From the NCBI GenBank assembly GCA_020638835.1, contig JACKHV010000004.1, positions 1 to 64,000 of the forward strand: DNA of 64,000 bases. Reading direction: 5' to 3'. Below the pieces are notes generated by a model. It was given only the letters and a program-made list of their open reading frames with translations. It was not told the DNA's origin and ran no database searches. Made by a program: the position numbers and the translations under genes. This document shows, in pieces, positions 8,417 through 17,705 of the stretch. Source of the stretch: Planctomycetota bacterium. Its GTDB lineage: Bacteria; Planctomycetota; UBA1135; GCA-002686595. Within the stretch, counting starts at the first letter, position 1. Every line of letters starts with the position of its first letter.

Positions 8417-9484
8417 TCAGGCGAACTCGACCCAGGCCGCGGTGCGCGGTACGGCGACGCCGACGGCGCGCACGAGTTGACCGCGGGCCTCGAGTTCGCG
8501 CTCGAGCGTCGTCGCGCGTTCCTTTGGAACAGCGATCAACAGGCCGCCGGAGGTCTCCGCGTCGAAGACGAGCTTCGCGAGGGTGTCGTCGAGCCCTTCC
8601 GCCGTGACGACCTCGCCGGCGAGCGCCGCACGACCGCGCGCCGAGCCGCCCGACATGTAACCGGCGCGCGCGAGCTCGAGTGCACCAGGGAACACCGGGA
8701 GCTCCGCCGTGTCGAAGCGCAGCGTGACGCCCGACGCCGCGGCGACGTTCTTCGCGTGTCCCGCGAGTCCGAAGCCCGTGATGTCCGTCGCCGCGCGCGC
8801 GCCGCTCTTGTTCATCGCTTCCGCGGCGAGCGCGTTCAGCATCGCCATCTGTTCCGCCGCGGGCAGCATGTCGGCCCACGCGACCTTTCCGCGCTTGGCG
8901 GCGGTCGTCATGGTGCCCATGCCGAGCGCCTTCGTGAGGTAGAGCACGTCACCCACCTGCGCACCTGCGTTCGCGGAGACGAGCCGGCGGTCGACGAAGC
9001 CCGTCACGGCGAAACCGAATTGCACTTCCTCCGACTGCACGGTGTGACCGCCGGCGACGACCGCGCCCGCTTCCTTCACCTTGTCGAAGCCCCCGCGGAA
9101 GATCTCGTGCATCCAGTCGGACCGGAAGTCCTTGGGGAAGCCCGCGAGGTTCAGCGCGGTGTACGGCCTCCCGCCCATCGCGTAGACGTCGGACAGCGAG
9201 TTCGCCGCGGCGATCGCGCCGTAGTAGTACGGATCGTCGACGACCGGCGGGAAGTAGTCGACGGTCTGGACCAGCGCGAGCGGGTGCGTCTCGGCGAAAC
9301 CGGCAGCATGACCGAGTGCCACGACGCCGGCGTCGTCCACCGTGGTCGGACCGACCAGGAGACGTTCGTCGTCCTCACCGATGACGCCGCGCAAGACCTG
9401 CGCGAGCTGCCCCTGGGGCATCTTGGCAGCTCAGCCGGCGCAGGCGGCGTAGTCGACAAGGCGCTTGTTCTGGTTCTGTTGCAT
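8417..9484 (-). CDS. selD: Selenophosphate synthetase, itself a selenoprotein
   Basis: SelD makes selenophosphate from selenide and ATP, the selenium donor for Sec-tRNA. A conventional reading would start at the ATG at 9421, giving 334 residues without the active site. Starting at the ATG at 9484, the frame reads QNKRLVDYAACAG, TGA (9431-9433), AAK, then continues unbroken. This restores the SelD active site with Sec at residue 18 and the catalytic Lys at 21, matching Cys17/Lys20 of E. coli SelD, and gives 355 residues, a normal length. Downstream motifs include TVDYFPPVVDDPY, IAAANSLSDVYAMGG and GFGLAGHAKN. tRNA-Sec and selA nearby support UGA recoding. Confidence 0.93.
9404..9432 (-). promoter_or_regulatory. 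bacterial SECIS hairpin of selD
   Basis: On the selD strand the bases that start inside the Sec TGA form GAGCTGCC, which pairs perfectly with GGCAGCTC after a 13-base loop (AAGATGCCCCAGG). An 8-bp stem with its base at the UGA is what SelB recognises in bacterial SECIS elements. The hairpin lies inside the coding sequence, as expected in bacteria. Confidence 0.75.
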
Positions 9485-9701
9485 GCGGCGGAGGATAGCC
9501 CCTGCGGCCCTTCCGCACACCCTCTCCGCCGTGTTCGAGAATCTGCGCTCGCCAGATCCCTGCATGCAGAATAGCCTCCATGTGTCGGATGGCGCCGCCG
9601 TCCGTCAGAGCCAAGCCCGATCGATCGGGTCCCCCGGGACCCACCTCCCACCCAACGGATACTCGCTGCGCCCGCGAGGCGCACGCTCAGGAGACTCTTC
9701 C
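9485..9701. promoter_or_regulatory. Divergent intergenic region with 14-bp palindrome
   Basis: These 217 bases separate selD (minus) from the lectin-domain gene (plus) and must hold both promoters. They contain the perfect palindrome CCCGATCGATCGGG at 9616-9629, immediately followed by a GGGTCCC/GGGACCC hairpin. The same palindrome occurs at 33051-33064 upstream of another secreted protein with the same C-terminal module. A Shine-Dalgarno-like AGGAG lies at 9688-9692. I could not fix a -35/-10 pair. Confidence 0.4.
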
Positions 9702-11054
9702 ATGACAAGCAAGTTCTTCACCGGCACCCTGGCTCTGGCCCTGCTGGCCGGATTCGCATCGGCGCAGGGCGCCGACCTGTGCGCGAACGCGCAGCCGATC
9801 ACGGGCTTCGGCAGCTTCGCCTTCGACACGACCGCCGCGGCGACCGACGGTGCTCCCGATGCACTCTGCCTCAACGCGGGACAGGACAACGTCAACTTGG
9901 ACGTGTGGTACCTGTGGACTTCGACCTTCGACGGCATCGTGACGGTCGACACCTGCGGTCAGACCACACTCGACACGCGACTCGCGGTGTACGCGGACGA
10001 CTGCGCGGGCCCGATCCTCGCGTGCGACGACGACGGCTGCTCCGTCGGCCTGCAGAGCGAGCTCACCTTCGCGGCGATCAGCGGGCAGGACTACGTGATT
10101 CGCCTCGGGCAGTGGTCTCCCACCTCGGCCGGCGGCACGGGCACCTTCACGATCAGTGACGGCACGCCCGTCCCGCTGCACACCGCGGTGAACCCGAGCA
10201 ACGGCAAGACGTACCACCTGCTGCGCGACTCGAGCTGGACGGACGCGCAGGCCGCGGCGGTCGTGCTCGGCGGCAACCTCGCCACCGTCGATGACGCGGT
10301 CGAGAACGCCTGGATCGCCTCGACCTTCGGCACCTTCGGCGGCGTGAACCGTCAGCTCTGGATCGGCATGACCGACCAGCTGGTCGAAGGCACCTGGACG
10401 TGGGTCGACGGCTCGGCCGTGGGCTACACGAACTGGGCGCTGAACGAACCGAACGACGGCGCGGGCGGCGAGGACTACGGCATGATCGACTACCACAGCG
10501 CCACGGGCGAGTGGAACGACCTCGCCAACCTCCCCGTGGTCGGCTACTGGGGTCCCTGCTACGGCGTCGTCGAAGTCGGTGCCGGCGGCAACTCGATCTG
10601 CGCCGGTGACGGATCGTGGGACAACGGCAGCGGCCCGGTCGCGTGCCCCTGCTTGAACGAGAGCTCGTCGCCGAACGAGGGCTGCAAGAACTCGCAGGGC
10701 TACGGCGCCCGCATCCAGACCAGCGGGACCGTGATCTTCGCGAACGACGACCTCGTGTTCAGCGTCGACCAGGCTCGCCCGAACCAGCCCAGCATGCTCG
10801 TCCAGGGTGAGACGCTCGTCGCCTTCCCCTTCAAGGACGGCATCCTCTGCATGGGCAACCCGACGGAGCGCGTCGAAGTCGTCTTCCTCGACGCCACCGG
10901 CGCCGGCTCGACGACCAGCTCGATCGTGACCGAGGGCAACATCCCCGGCCCCGGCGCGACGCGGCACTACCAGTTCTGGTACCGCGACCCGGCCATCTCG
11001 GTCTGCGGCAACGGCTCGAACTTCTCGGCCGGCGTGACCGTCAACTGGCTGTAG
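9702..11054 (+). CDS. Secreted C-type lectin-domain protein with shared C-terminal module
   Basis: A 450-residue exported protein. The ATG at 9702 gives a clean signal peptide (MTSKFFTGTLALALLAGFAS) and has an AGGAG ten bases upstream, so the longer open frame is rejected. About residues 25-160 form a PPC-like beta domain (FDTTAAATDG, WYLWTSTFDGIVTVDTC). Residues ~167-293 are a C-type lectin-like domain with WIGMTDQLVEGTWTWVDGS, NWALNEPNDGAGGEDYG and WNDL; the EPN motif is the sugar-contact signature of mannose-type lectins. From ~299 comes the cysteine-rich C-terminal module shared with the proteins at 11373 and 33270 (CPCLN, GCKNSQG, PFKDGILCMGNPTERVE, YRDP). Likely extracellular or cell-surface; the ligand is unknown. 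Confidence 0.85.
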   Translation: MTSKFFTGTLALALLAGFASAQGADLCANAQPITGFGSFAFDTTAAATDGAPDALCLNAGQDNVNLDVWYLWTSTFDGIVTVDTCGQTTLDTRLAVYADDCAGPILACDDDGCSVGLQSELTFAAISGQDYVIRLGQWSPTSAGGTGTFTISDGTPVPLHTAVNPSNGKTYHLLRDSSWTDAQAAAVVLGGNLATVDDAVENAWIASTFGTFGGVNRQLWIGMTDQLVEGTWTWVDGSAVGYTNWALNEPNDGAGGEDYGMIDYHSATGEWNDLANLPVVGYWGPCYGVVEVGAGGNSICAGDGSWDNGSGPVACPCLNESSSPNEGCKNSQGYGARIQTSGTVIFANDDLVFSVDQARPNQPSMLVQGETLVAFPFKDGILCMGNPTERVEVVFLDATGAGSTTSSIVTEGNIPGPGATRHYQFWYRDPAISVCGNGSNFSAGVTVNWL

Positions 11055-11093
11055 GCGACCGTTATGCCCCGACGGGGGCCGACTGAACCACGC

Positions 11094-11132
11094 GCGCCGC
11101 GGAGCCCCGAGAGGGTCTCCGCGGCGCTCTTT
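11094..11132 (+). terminator. Rho-independent terminator
   Basis: GCGCCGCGGAG (11094-11104) pairs perfectly with CTCCGCGGCGC (11117-11127) around a 12-base loop, followed by TCTTT. It lies 40 bases after the lectin-domain gene stop. Confidence 0.85.
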
Positions 11133-11372
11133 CGAACGAGCGGATCCGCGCCGCGATCGCGCTTCGTACCCCCCTCCGGCGCGAGCGGCCCCCGAACCGG
11201 GTAGAGACCCGATTCCGGCCCGCTGAAAAGCGACTAGCCTTCAATCAGAACGCTGCATTCTGCAATGACAGCAGCGCCTGCGAGGTCTGCACGCGTACAT
11301 CGAAGTGCATATGCCCTGCGCGCAAGCCGCCCGAACGCCCCACCGCGACCCCCTGCTCACGAGAAACGACCC
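11133..11372 (+). other. Upstream region of the PPC-repeat gene, no gene seen
   Basis: These 240 bases separate the terminator from the next secreted-protein gene. The reading frame of that gene is open back to 11265 but codes for Ala/Arg-rich sequence with no signal peptide, so I treat it as untranslated leader. The 14-bp palindrome found upstream of the two other module-bearing genes is absent here. A locally less GC-rich stretch around 11228-11265 is the best place for a promoter. Confidence 0.35.
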
Positions 11373-13460
11373 ATGCGCCAGTCCCCGATCCTGACCGCCG
11401 CGCTGTGCGGACTCCTCGGTACGCTCTCGGCCTCGAACGCGAACGCCCAGTGCATCGCGGACAGCTTCGAGCCGAACGACACCTGCGCCACCGCCGTCGA
11501 GCTCCTGCCCGGCAACTACCCCGGGATGACGATCAACGGCTACTCGGCGGTCGGAGGCCTCAAGGAGGACTTCTACCGCATCACGGTCGCGCCCGGCGAG
11601 GAGATGCACTTCGACATCGACTGGGACTTCAACCAGGGGCTCTTGCAGCTGTGGCTCTACGACGACGGAGTCTGCACCACGGGCTTCGTCGACGTCGACA
11701 CGCAGAGCTCCGACGGTGACGCGGGCGTCTACTACAACAACATCACCGCCGCCCCGGTGGTGCTCGTCTGCAAGGTGCGCAGCCCCACGCCCTCGACGGT
11801 CTGTGTCGACTACGACATGAACATGACGATCGGCGTGAACCCCTGCAACTCGACGCCGGACGACGCGTACGAGGACAACGACATCTGCACCACGCCCGCG
11901 CTGATCACGCCCGGCACCCACACCGGCTTCGTGGTCTTCGGCGCCGGACACCTCGGCGGTGAGGACAAGGACTACTACGTCGTGCAGGGCCTCCCCGCCG
12001 GCGAGATCATCACGATCGACGTCGCGTACTCGCAGGCGCAGGGCGACATCGGGCTCGGCCTGCTGGATGGCCAGTGCGGCAACTACGAGACCTACAGCAA
12101 CTACCAGGCGGGTAACGAGTCGATCTCATACACGAACTTCGGCGTCGTGCCCGAGGACATCTACTTCGAAGTCGTCGGCTACGACCTGGCCTACGACTGC
12201 GGTTCGTACGACATCACGATCACGATGATGCCCGATCCGTGCAACTCGGTGCCCGACGACGGCTTCTCACCGAACCACGGCTGTGGCTCCGCTGCGATTC
12301 TCGCCCCGGGCACGTACACGAACCTGCAGGTCTTCTACCAGTACACCGACTACTTCGCGGTCACCGTGCCGTCGAACCAGCGCCTCGACGTGTCCGCCCT
12401 GTTCTCCCACAACAGCGGCAACATCGACTTGAAGCTGTACGACGCCTTCTGTGTCAACACCGTCGATACCTCCACCAGCTGGACCGATGACGAGGCCGTC
12501 TCGGTGACGAACGCGAGCGCGAGCGCGCAGACGTACTACGTCGAAGTCGTGATGCCCTACGACATCCCGAACTGCAACGGCTACGACCTCGTCGTCGACG
12601 TCTACGACAACCCGTGCCTCACGGGCGGTGATGACGTCTACTTCCCGAACTTCAATTGCGGCTCCGGGCCTGCCCTGACCCCCGGCTTGCACCCGAACCT
12701 GTTCGTCTCCCAGTTCGTGAAGGATTACTTCGAGGTCCAGGTCGCTGCGGGAGCGACGGTCAACGTCACGATCGACTGCATCTCGAGCGCGGGCAACGTC
12801 GTCGGGTACCTCTACGACCCGAACATCGGCCAGTGCGACCAGTCCAGCCACGTGGCGAGCGCCACCAATAGTGCGGATTCGAAGACGATCTCCTTCACCA
12901 ACGTCGAGGCGGTCTCGCGCACCTACGAGCTCGAGTTGTTCATCCCGACCTGGGACTCGAACGAGTGCAACACCTACTCGCTGCTGATCAGCGGCGCTCT
13001 CGGCCAGGCCGCGACGCCCTTCTGCCTCGGCGACGGAACGGACGGCTTCTGCCCCTGCGGCAACCTGTCGGCGCTCGGAGCCGGAGAGGGTTGCAACAAC
13101 TCGCAGGGACACGGCGCCATCTTGACGGCCATCGGGTCGAACGTCGTCGCCGCCGACGACATGAGCTTCGAGATTACCCAAGGCCGCCCGAACCAGCCGA
13201 GCATGCTGATCCAGGGCACCGCGCAGATCCTCGTCCCCTTCAAGGACGGCATCCTCTGCATGGGCAACCCGACCGAACGCCTCGAGGTCGTGTTCCTCGA
13301 CGCCGCCGGCGAGGGCACCTCGACCGTCTCGATCGTGACCGAGGGCGGCATCACGGCCGGCGTGACGCGCTACTACCAACAGTGGTACCGCGACCCGCAA
13401 CTCTCACCCTGCGGCAACGGATCGAACTTCACGCAGGGCCTGCAAGTGCAGTGGCTCTAG
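11373..13460 (+). CDS. Secreted protein with four PPC-like repeats and shared C-terminal module
   Basis: A 695-residue exported protein starting with signal peptide MRQSPILTAALCGLLGTLSA and a cut expected near ANAQ (residue 26). Four diverged repeats of about 125-130 residues start near 27, 158, 290 and 415. Each opens with a PPC-domain signature of the type DDAYEDNDICTTPALITPGT and contains DYYxV or DYFxV and an [IL]GLxLLDG-like strand. PPC domains usually sit next to secreted peptidases; here there is no catalytic domain, so the protein looks like an adhesin or surface scaffold. The last ~147 residues are the cysteine-rich module shared with the genes at 9702 and 33270. Paired cysteines in each repeat suggest disulfides. 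Confidence 0.85.
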   Translation: MRQSPILTAALCGLLGTLSASNANAQCIADSFEPNDTCATAVELLPGNYPGMTINGYSAVGGLKEDFYRITVAPGEEMHFDIDWDFNQGLLQLWLYDDGVCTTGFVDVDTQSSDGDAGVYYNNITAAPVVLVCKVRSPTPSTVCVDYDMNMTIGVNPCNSTPDDAYEDNDICTTPALITPGTHTGFVVFGAGHLGGEDKDYYVVQGLPAGEIITIDVAYSQAQGDIGLGLLDGQCGNYETYSNYQAGNESISYTNFGVVPEDIYFEVVGYDLAYDCGSYDITITMMPDPCNSVPDDGFSPNHGCGSAAILAPGTYTNLQVFYQYTDYFAVTVPSNQRLDVSALFSHNSGNIDLKLYDAFCVNTVDTSTSWTDDEAVSVTNASASAQTYYVEVVMPYDIPNCNGYDLVVDVYDNPCLTGGDDVYFPNFNCGSGPALTPGLHPNLFVSQFVKDYFEVQVAAGATVNVTIDCISSAGNVVGYLYDPNIGQCDQSSHVASATNSADSKTISFTNVEAVSRTYELELFIPTWDSNECNTYSLLISGALGQAATPFCLGDGTDGFCPCGNLSALGAGEGCNNSQGHGAILTAIGSNVVAADDMSFEITQGRPNQPSMLIQGTAQILVPFKDGILCMGNPTERLEVVFLDAAGEGTSTVSIVTEGGITAGVTRYYQQWYRDPQLSPCGNGSNFTQGLQVQWL

Positions 13461-13489
13461 TCTCCCACTGAACCGAGTCCGCATCCGAC

Positions 13490-13520
13490 AGAGGGGCGAC
13501 CACCGAGGTCGCCCCTCTTT
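13490..13520 (+). terminator. Rho-independent terminator
   Basis: AGAGGGGCGACC (13490-13501) pairs with GGTCGCCCCTCT (13507-13518) around a 5-base loop, with a T run overlapping the 3' arm. It lies 29 bases after the PPC-repeat gene. Confidence 0.9.
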
Positions 13521-13777
13521 CGTGCGAGCGCGACGGAGCGCTGAGAGCGTCCGGCGCGGCCGACGGGAAGTTCCCCACGAAGGTCACGAAGGGGGTTCTG
13601 CGGCACGCGACGCTAGAAACAACGTGCGGCCCCCGGGCAGCTCACGACAAGGCGCGAAGAAGAAGGAGTTGCGGTTCGGCGCGGCCGACGAATCCGAAGC
13701 AGGAGTCGACCGCTCGCTTCGGCCTCCAGCCGACGGACGGCCTTCGGCCGGGACGAGTGTCGGTTGCTTCGAGAGCG
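13521..13777. other. Convergent intergenic stretch, no gene seen
   Basis: The region lies between the terminator of the PPC-repeat gene and the 3' end of selA on the other strand. I find no coding potential. It contains a short direct repeat (ACGAAGGTCACGAAGG) and GC-rich inverted bits near 13728-13755 (GACGGACGGCCTTCGGCCGG) that could serve as the selA terminator, but no clear T run. Confidence 0.4.
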
Positions 13778-15214
13778 CTAGAGGGCCGCGCGGATGGCGG
13801 CGGTGAGTTCGTCGTCCTCGCCGGGGAGCAGGGTGCGCGGATCGAAGAGCAGGCGGTCGTCTTGGATGCGGGCGAAGACGCAGGGGTCTCCGTCGCGTAG
13901 GGCGCTCGCGAAGGCGGTGGTCGAGAGCTTCTTCGCGGCGAGGCTCACGACGTAGGTGTCGAGGTAGACGTCCGGTGCGCTGCCGCTTCCGGGTTGGGAG
14001 CGGTCGGCGACGACCTGGACGTCGAGGCCTTCGATGTCCGCGAGTTGGTTCGCGAGGCCGTCGGCGCGCGGGCGCAGTTCTTCGGCGGAGGCCAGCATCA
14101 TCGCGCGCGACGGGATCTCGTCCGCGCGGCCTGCCAGGTAGAGCTCGAGGGTCTTCTCGAGCCCCGCGATCGTCGCCTTGTCGCAGCGCATCGCGCGGTA
14201 GGTCGGGTTCTTGCGGATCTGCTGCACGACCTTGCGCTTGCCGACGATCAAGCCGGCCTGCGGTCCGCCGAGGAGCTTGTCGCCTGAGAACATGACGACG
14301 TCGACGCCGTCCGCGACGGCTTGTTTCACGAGCGGTTCGCCGCCGAGCATGTCGAGCGGCCGCGCACCGGCGAGCTCGAGCAGGCCCGAGCCCAGGTCGT
14401 TCGCCGTCGCCACGCCGAGCTCGCGTCCCAGCGCGCCGATCTCGTCCCCTCCCGTCTCTTCGGTGAAGCCCACCACGCGGAAGTTCGAGCGGTGCACCTT
14501 GAGCAGGATGCCCGTGCGCTCGTTCACGGCCGCGCGGTAGTCCGCGATGCGCGTGCGGTTCGTCGTGCCGACCTCGACCAGCTGCACGCCCGCGCGCGTC
14601 ATCACGTCGGGCACGCGGAACGAGCCGCCGATCTCGACCAGCTCGCCACGACTCACGACGGCCTCGCCGCCGCGCGCGAAGGTCTGCAGCGTGATCAGCA
14701 CGGCCGCGGCGTTGTTGTTCACGCAGATGCCGTCCTCGGCGCCGGTCAAGCGCGCGAGCAGTTCGCCGAGGCGTGCGTCGCGTTGGTTGCGCTGGCCGCT
14801 CGCGCGGTCGACCTCGAGCAGGCAGTAGCCGCCCGCCGCACGCGCCATCGCCTGCGCGACCTCCGAGTGCACCGGCGCGCGGCCGAGCCCGGTGTGCAGC
14901 ACGACGCCGGTCGCGTTGATCACGCGCTGGATGCCCTTCGAGTCCTCGCGGCGCAGCGCGTCGATCACTTCGGCTTCCAGGCGGCCGGCCGCGAGTCCCT
15001 CCACCACGCCCGCGGCGTCGAGCTGGCCGTCCAGGATCTCCCTCCGCCACGCTTCGATGCGCTCGCGCACCAGGCGCAGCATGAAGTCGCGGTCGCGCCC
15101 CTCGCCGAGCTCGGCCAGCGCGGGCCGCCGCAGCGCCTCGTCCACCGAGGGCAGGGCCCGGAAGGCCTCCCGCGGGTCCGCGTCCGTCCCTCCTCGTGCG
15201 TCGGTCGATGCCAT
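13778..15214 (-). CDS. selA: L-seryl-tRNA(Sec) selenium transferase
   Basis: SelA is the PLP enzyme that converts seryl-tRNA(Sec) to selenocysteyl-tRNA(Sec) using selenophosphate, acting directly after SelD. The 478-residue protein shows the family order: VINATGVVLHTGLGRAP, SGQRNQRDARLGELLARLTG (family pattern with GxR and NNNAAAV following), EIGGSFRVPDVM, and the PLP-lysine motif FSGDKLLGGPQAGLI near residue 300. I prefer the ATG at 15214 over a TTG at 15250. It diverges from recJ with a 99-base gap. No selB follows, although selB often does, so SelB must be elsewhere. Confidence 0.95.
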   Translation of the reverse strand: MASTDARGGTDADPREAFRALPSVDEALRRPALAELGEGRDRDFMLRLVRERIEAWRREILDGQLDAAGVVEGLAAGRLEAEVIDALRREDSKGIQRVINATGVVLHTGLGRAPVHSEVAQAMARAAGGYCLLEVDRASGQRNQRDARLGELLARLTGAEDGICVNNNAAAVLITLQTFARGGEAVVSRGELVEIGGSFRVPDVMTRAGVQLVEVGTTNRTRIADYRAAVNERTGILLKVHRSNFRVVGFTEETGGDEIGALGRELGVATANDLGSGLLELAGARPLDMLGGEPLVKQAVADGVDVVMFSGDKLLGGPQAGLIVGKRKVVQQIRKNPTYRAMRCDKATIAGLEKTLELYLAGRADEIPSRAMMLASAEELRPRADGLANQLADIEGLDVQVVADRSQPGSGSAPDVYLDTYVVSLAAKKLSTTAFASALRDGDPCVFARIQDDRLLFDPRTLLPGEDDELTAAIRAAL

Positions 15215-15313
15215 AGGTGAGAGTCTCCCGATCCGCCCGCGGGCCGACAAGGGCGAAAGAGCCGGATGAGGCGCGATCCCGCGCCGCCGCGCCCGTTACG
15301 CTCTGCCCCGACC

Positions 15314-17074
15314 ATGAGCCCCGCCACCGACTCGCTGCGACCCTGGCAACTCACCGCCACCGACCCCGCCGTCCAGGACCGCTTGAGTCGCGAGCTGCAC
15401 TTGCCGCCGCTGGTCGCGAGCCTGCTCGCCACGCGCGGGTGGAAGGACGCGGAAGCGGCGCGGCGTCACCTCTCGTCGAAGCTCACCGAGCTGCACGATC
15501 CGATGCTGCTGCCGGACATGTGCGCCGCCGCGCAGCGTCTGGTGCGCGCGGTGAACGACCGCGAGACGATCCTCGTGCACGGCGACTACGACGTCGACGG
15601 CGTCACCGGCACCTCGCTGCTCGTGCGACTCTTCCAGCTGCTCGGCGCGCAGGTCGCGTGGCACATCCCGAACCGCTTCACCGACGGTTACGCCTTCGGC
15701 GAGCACTCGATCGAGAAGGCCGAAGAGGTCGGCGCGAAGGTCGTCGTCAGCGTCGACAACGGCACGTCCTCACTCGACACGATCACCGCGCTCGCCGCGC
15801 GCGGCATCGACACCGTCGTCACCGACCACCACGAACCGCCGCTCGGCGACCTGCCCCCCGCCGTGGCGATCGTGAACCCCAAGCTCGCGACGAGCGAGTA
15901 CCCCTTCCGCGAGCTGTGCGGCGGCGCCGTCGCCTTCAAGCTCGCCTGGGGCATCTGCCAAGAACTCTCCGGCGGCGGCCGCGTGCGCGACGACTTGCGC
16001 GAGTTCCTCGTCGACGCGATGGCCTACGTCGCGATCGCCACGGTCTGCGACGTCGTGCCGCTCGTCGACGAGAACCGCATCCTGGCGCGCTACGGCCTGC
16101 AGTCACTCGAGGCGACGCAGCACGCGGGGCTCAAGAACCTGCTCGAGGTCTGCGGCCTCGCGGGGCGCGGCTTGAACGCCGAGGACGTCGGCTTCCAGAT
16201 CGGTCCGCGCCTGAACGCGTCCGGCCGACTCGGCACGGCGCAGACCGCCGTCGAGCTGCTGATGTGCACCGACCCCGTGCGCGCGAAGGCGCTCGCGCTC
16301 GAGCTCGACCGCCTCAACCTTCAGCGCAAGGAGATCGAGCGCGAGCTGTCCGACGAAGCGCTCACTTCCGCCGAGGCCTTCACCGACATCGAGCGCTGGC
16401 CGGTCATGGTCCTCGCCGGTCAAGGTTGGCACCAAGGCGTGATCGGCATCGTCGCCGCGCGCCTGGTCGAACGCTTCCACCGCCCCGCGATCATCATCGG
16501 CCTCGACGGCGAGACCGGTCGCGGTTCGTGCCGCACCTTGCCCGGCGTCGACCTGCTCGACCTCTTGCACGCCGGCAAGGATGCGATGCGGCAGTACGGC
16601 GGACACGCGCAGGCCGCGGGCCTCGAGATCCGCGCCGACCAAGTCGACGCCCTGCGCGAAGCCGTCAACGCCCGCGCGCGCGAGACCTATCCGAACGGCA
16701 TGCCCGAACAACCGCTCGCGATCGACGCCGACGTGCCCTTCGAGTCGATGACGCCCGAGCTGATGCGACAGATCGAGAAGCTCGAGCCCTACGGCGAACA
16801 GAACGCCAAGCCCGTCCTGCTCTCGCGCGACATCCGCCTCTCTGAACCGCCCCGCATCGTCGGTTCGGACCGCACCCACCTGATCCTGCGCTTCCGCCGC
16901 GGCGGACACGAGCTGCGCGCGATCGCCTTCGGCCTCGCCTCCCGCGAACGCGAGCTGGTCATGGGCCATCCCGTGCACCTCGTCTACACGCCGGGCTGGA
17001 ATACCTTCCGCGGCGAGACGAGCTTGCAGCTGGTGGTGACGGACTTCCGGTGCGGGATGCCGGCGCCTGTTTGA
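15314..17074 (+). CDS. recJ: Single-stranded-DNA exonuclease RecJ
   Basis: RecJ is the 5'-3' single-strand exonuclease of recombination and mismatch repair. The 586-residue protein has the DHH-superfamily motifs in order: HGDYDVDGVTGTSLLVRLF (motif I, near residues 94-112), VSVDNGTSS (motif II), VTDHHEPP (the DHH motif), then the DHHA1 half with LNASGRLGTAQTAVELL and the glycine-rich GGHAQAAGLEI. A C-terminal OB fold includes RFRRGGHELRAIAFG. The length matches the family core. The ATG at 15314 is the natural start; the frame upstream is the leader shared with divergent selA. Confidence 0.95.
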   Translation: MSPATDSLRPWQLTATDPAVQDRLSRELHLPPLVASLLATRGWKDAEAARRHLSSKLTELHDPMLLPDMCAAAQRLVRAVNDRETILVHGDYDVDGVTGTSLLVRLFQLLGAQVAWHIPNRFTDGYAFGEHSIEKAEEVGAKVVVSVDNGTSSLDTITALAARGIDTVVTDHHEPPLGDLPPAVAIVNPKLATSEYPFRELCGGAVAFKLAWGICQELSGGGRVRDDLREFLVDAMAYVAIATVCDVVPLVDENRILARYGLQSLEATQHAGLKNLLEVCGLAGRGLNAEDVGFQIGPRLNASGRLGTAQTAVELLMCTDPVRAKALALELDRLNLQRKEIERELSDEALTSAEAFTDIERWPVMVLAGQGWHQGVIGIVAARLVERFHRPAIIIGLDGETGRGSCRTLPGVDLLDLLHAGKDAMRQYGGHAQAAGLEIRADQVDALREAVNARARETYPNGMPEQPLAIDADVPFESMTPELMRQIEKLEPYGEQNAKPVLLSRDIRLSEPPRIVGSDRTHLILRFRRGGHELRAIAFGLASRERELVMGHPVHLVYTPGWNTFRGETSLQLVVTDFRCGMPAPV

Positions 17075-17082
17075 GCGATACG

Positions 17083-17201
17083 GTGCCGCACAACTTGTTG
17101 CGGCGCGAGCGCGCGATCACGTGCGGCACGATCTTGTGCCTCGAGCGCAGGAGGGTGCGCGGTTCGGAAGCGCGGTCTCGCCGCAACACAGTGCGCGGCA
17201 C
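17083..17201. repeat. Imperfect inverted repeat between recJ and a convergent gene
   Basis: The 22 bases at 17083-17104 begin GTGCCGCACAACTTG. They match the reverse complement of 17180-17201 at 18 of 22 positions, and a third related unit (GTGCGGCACGATC) lies in between. The layout could be a bidirectional terminator or the trace of a small repeat; no T run follows. Confidence 0.5.
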
Positions 17202-17223
17202 GATGTCGCGGAAGGGTGAATCC

Positions 17224-17679
17224 TCAGACCAGCTTCGGCCCCTTCGTCATCCGGACGAACCAAATGAAGACGACAGCTGCCAGCGCCGTCGCCGATCCGC
17301 ACGAGATGGTGAACGCCGGCAGACCGAGACCGTCCTCCGCGAGTGCCGTCATCGAGAGGTCGAGGGTCAACCCGATCCCCGCTCCATAGGTCGCCCCCAC
17401 GATCGCGGCCATCCCGAGGCCGACGCCCGTTCGCTCGGCCATGTAGCGCAAGGCCACCGACGCCGGCATTCCGACGACCAGTGCGACAAGGAAGATGATG
17501 CCCGAACCGAAGACGATCAGGACTTCATAGCCGTCCGATACCGCGCAACGAGCGGACATGAGCATCCCCACGGCGAAGTGCGCCAGGCCGAATGCGATGC
17601 ACGCGAGCAAGTGGGCGAGGACGAACCGGCCCATCCCGCTGGCTCGGCAGTCGATGGCTTCGCTCCGCGTCAACCTCAT
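17224..17679 (-). CDS. Hypothetical integral membrane protein
   Basis: This 151-residue protein is not recognised. It has four likely transmembrane helices: around FVLAHLLACIAFGLAHFAVG, EVLIVFGSGIIFLVALVVGM, GVGLGMAAIVGATYGAGIGL and SATALAAVVFIWFV. It is convergent with recJ and 26 bases downstream of the protease gene on its own strand. The true start could also be Met16 (17634), which removes a polar leader. Its base composition is slightly less GC-biased at third positions than that of its neighbours. Confidence 0.6.
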   Translation of the reverse strand: MRLTRSEAIDCRASGMGRFVLAHLLACIAFGLAHFAVGMLMSARCAVSDGYEVLIVFGSGIIFLVALVVGMPASVALRYMAERTGVGLGMAAIVGATYGAGIGLTLDLSMTALAEDGLGLPAFTISCGSATALAAVVFIWFVRMTKGPKLV

Positions 17680-17705
17680 GTGCTCAGTCTACGAGACCCG
17701 TCGGA

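Noticed and set aside
8417..9421. SelD starting at the ATG at 9421
   Set aside because: It would lack the active-site residues; the UGA read-through start at 9484 restores the family N-terminus.
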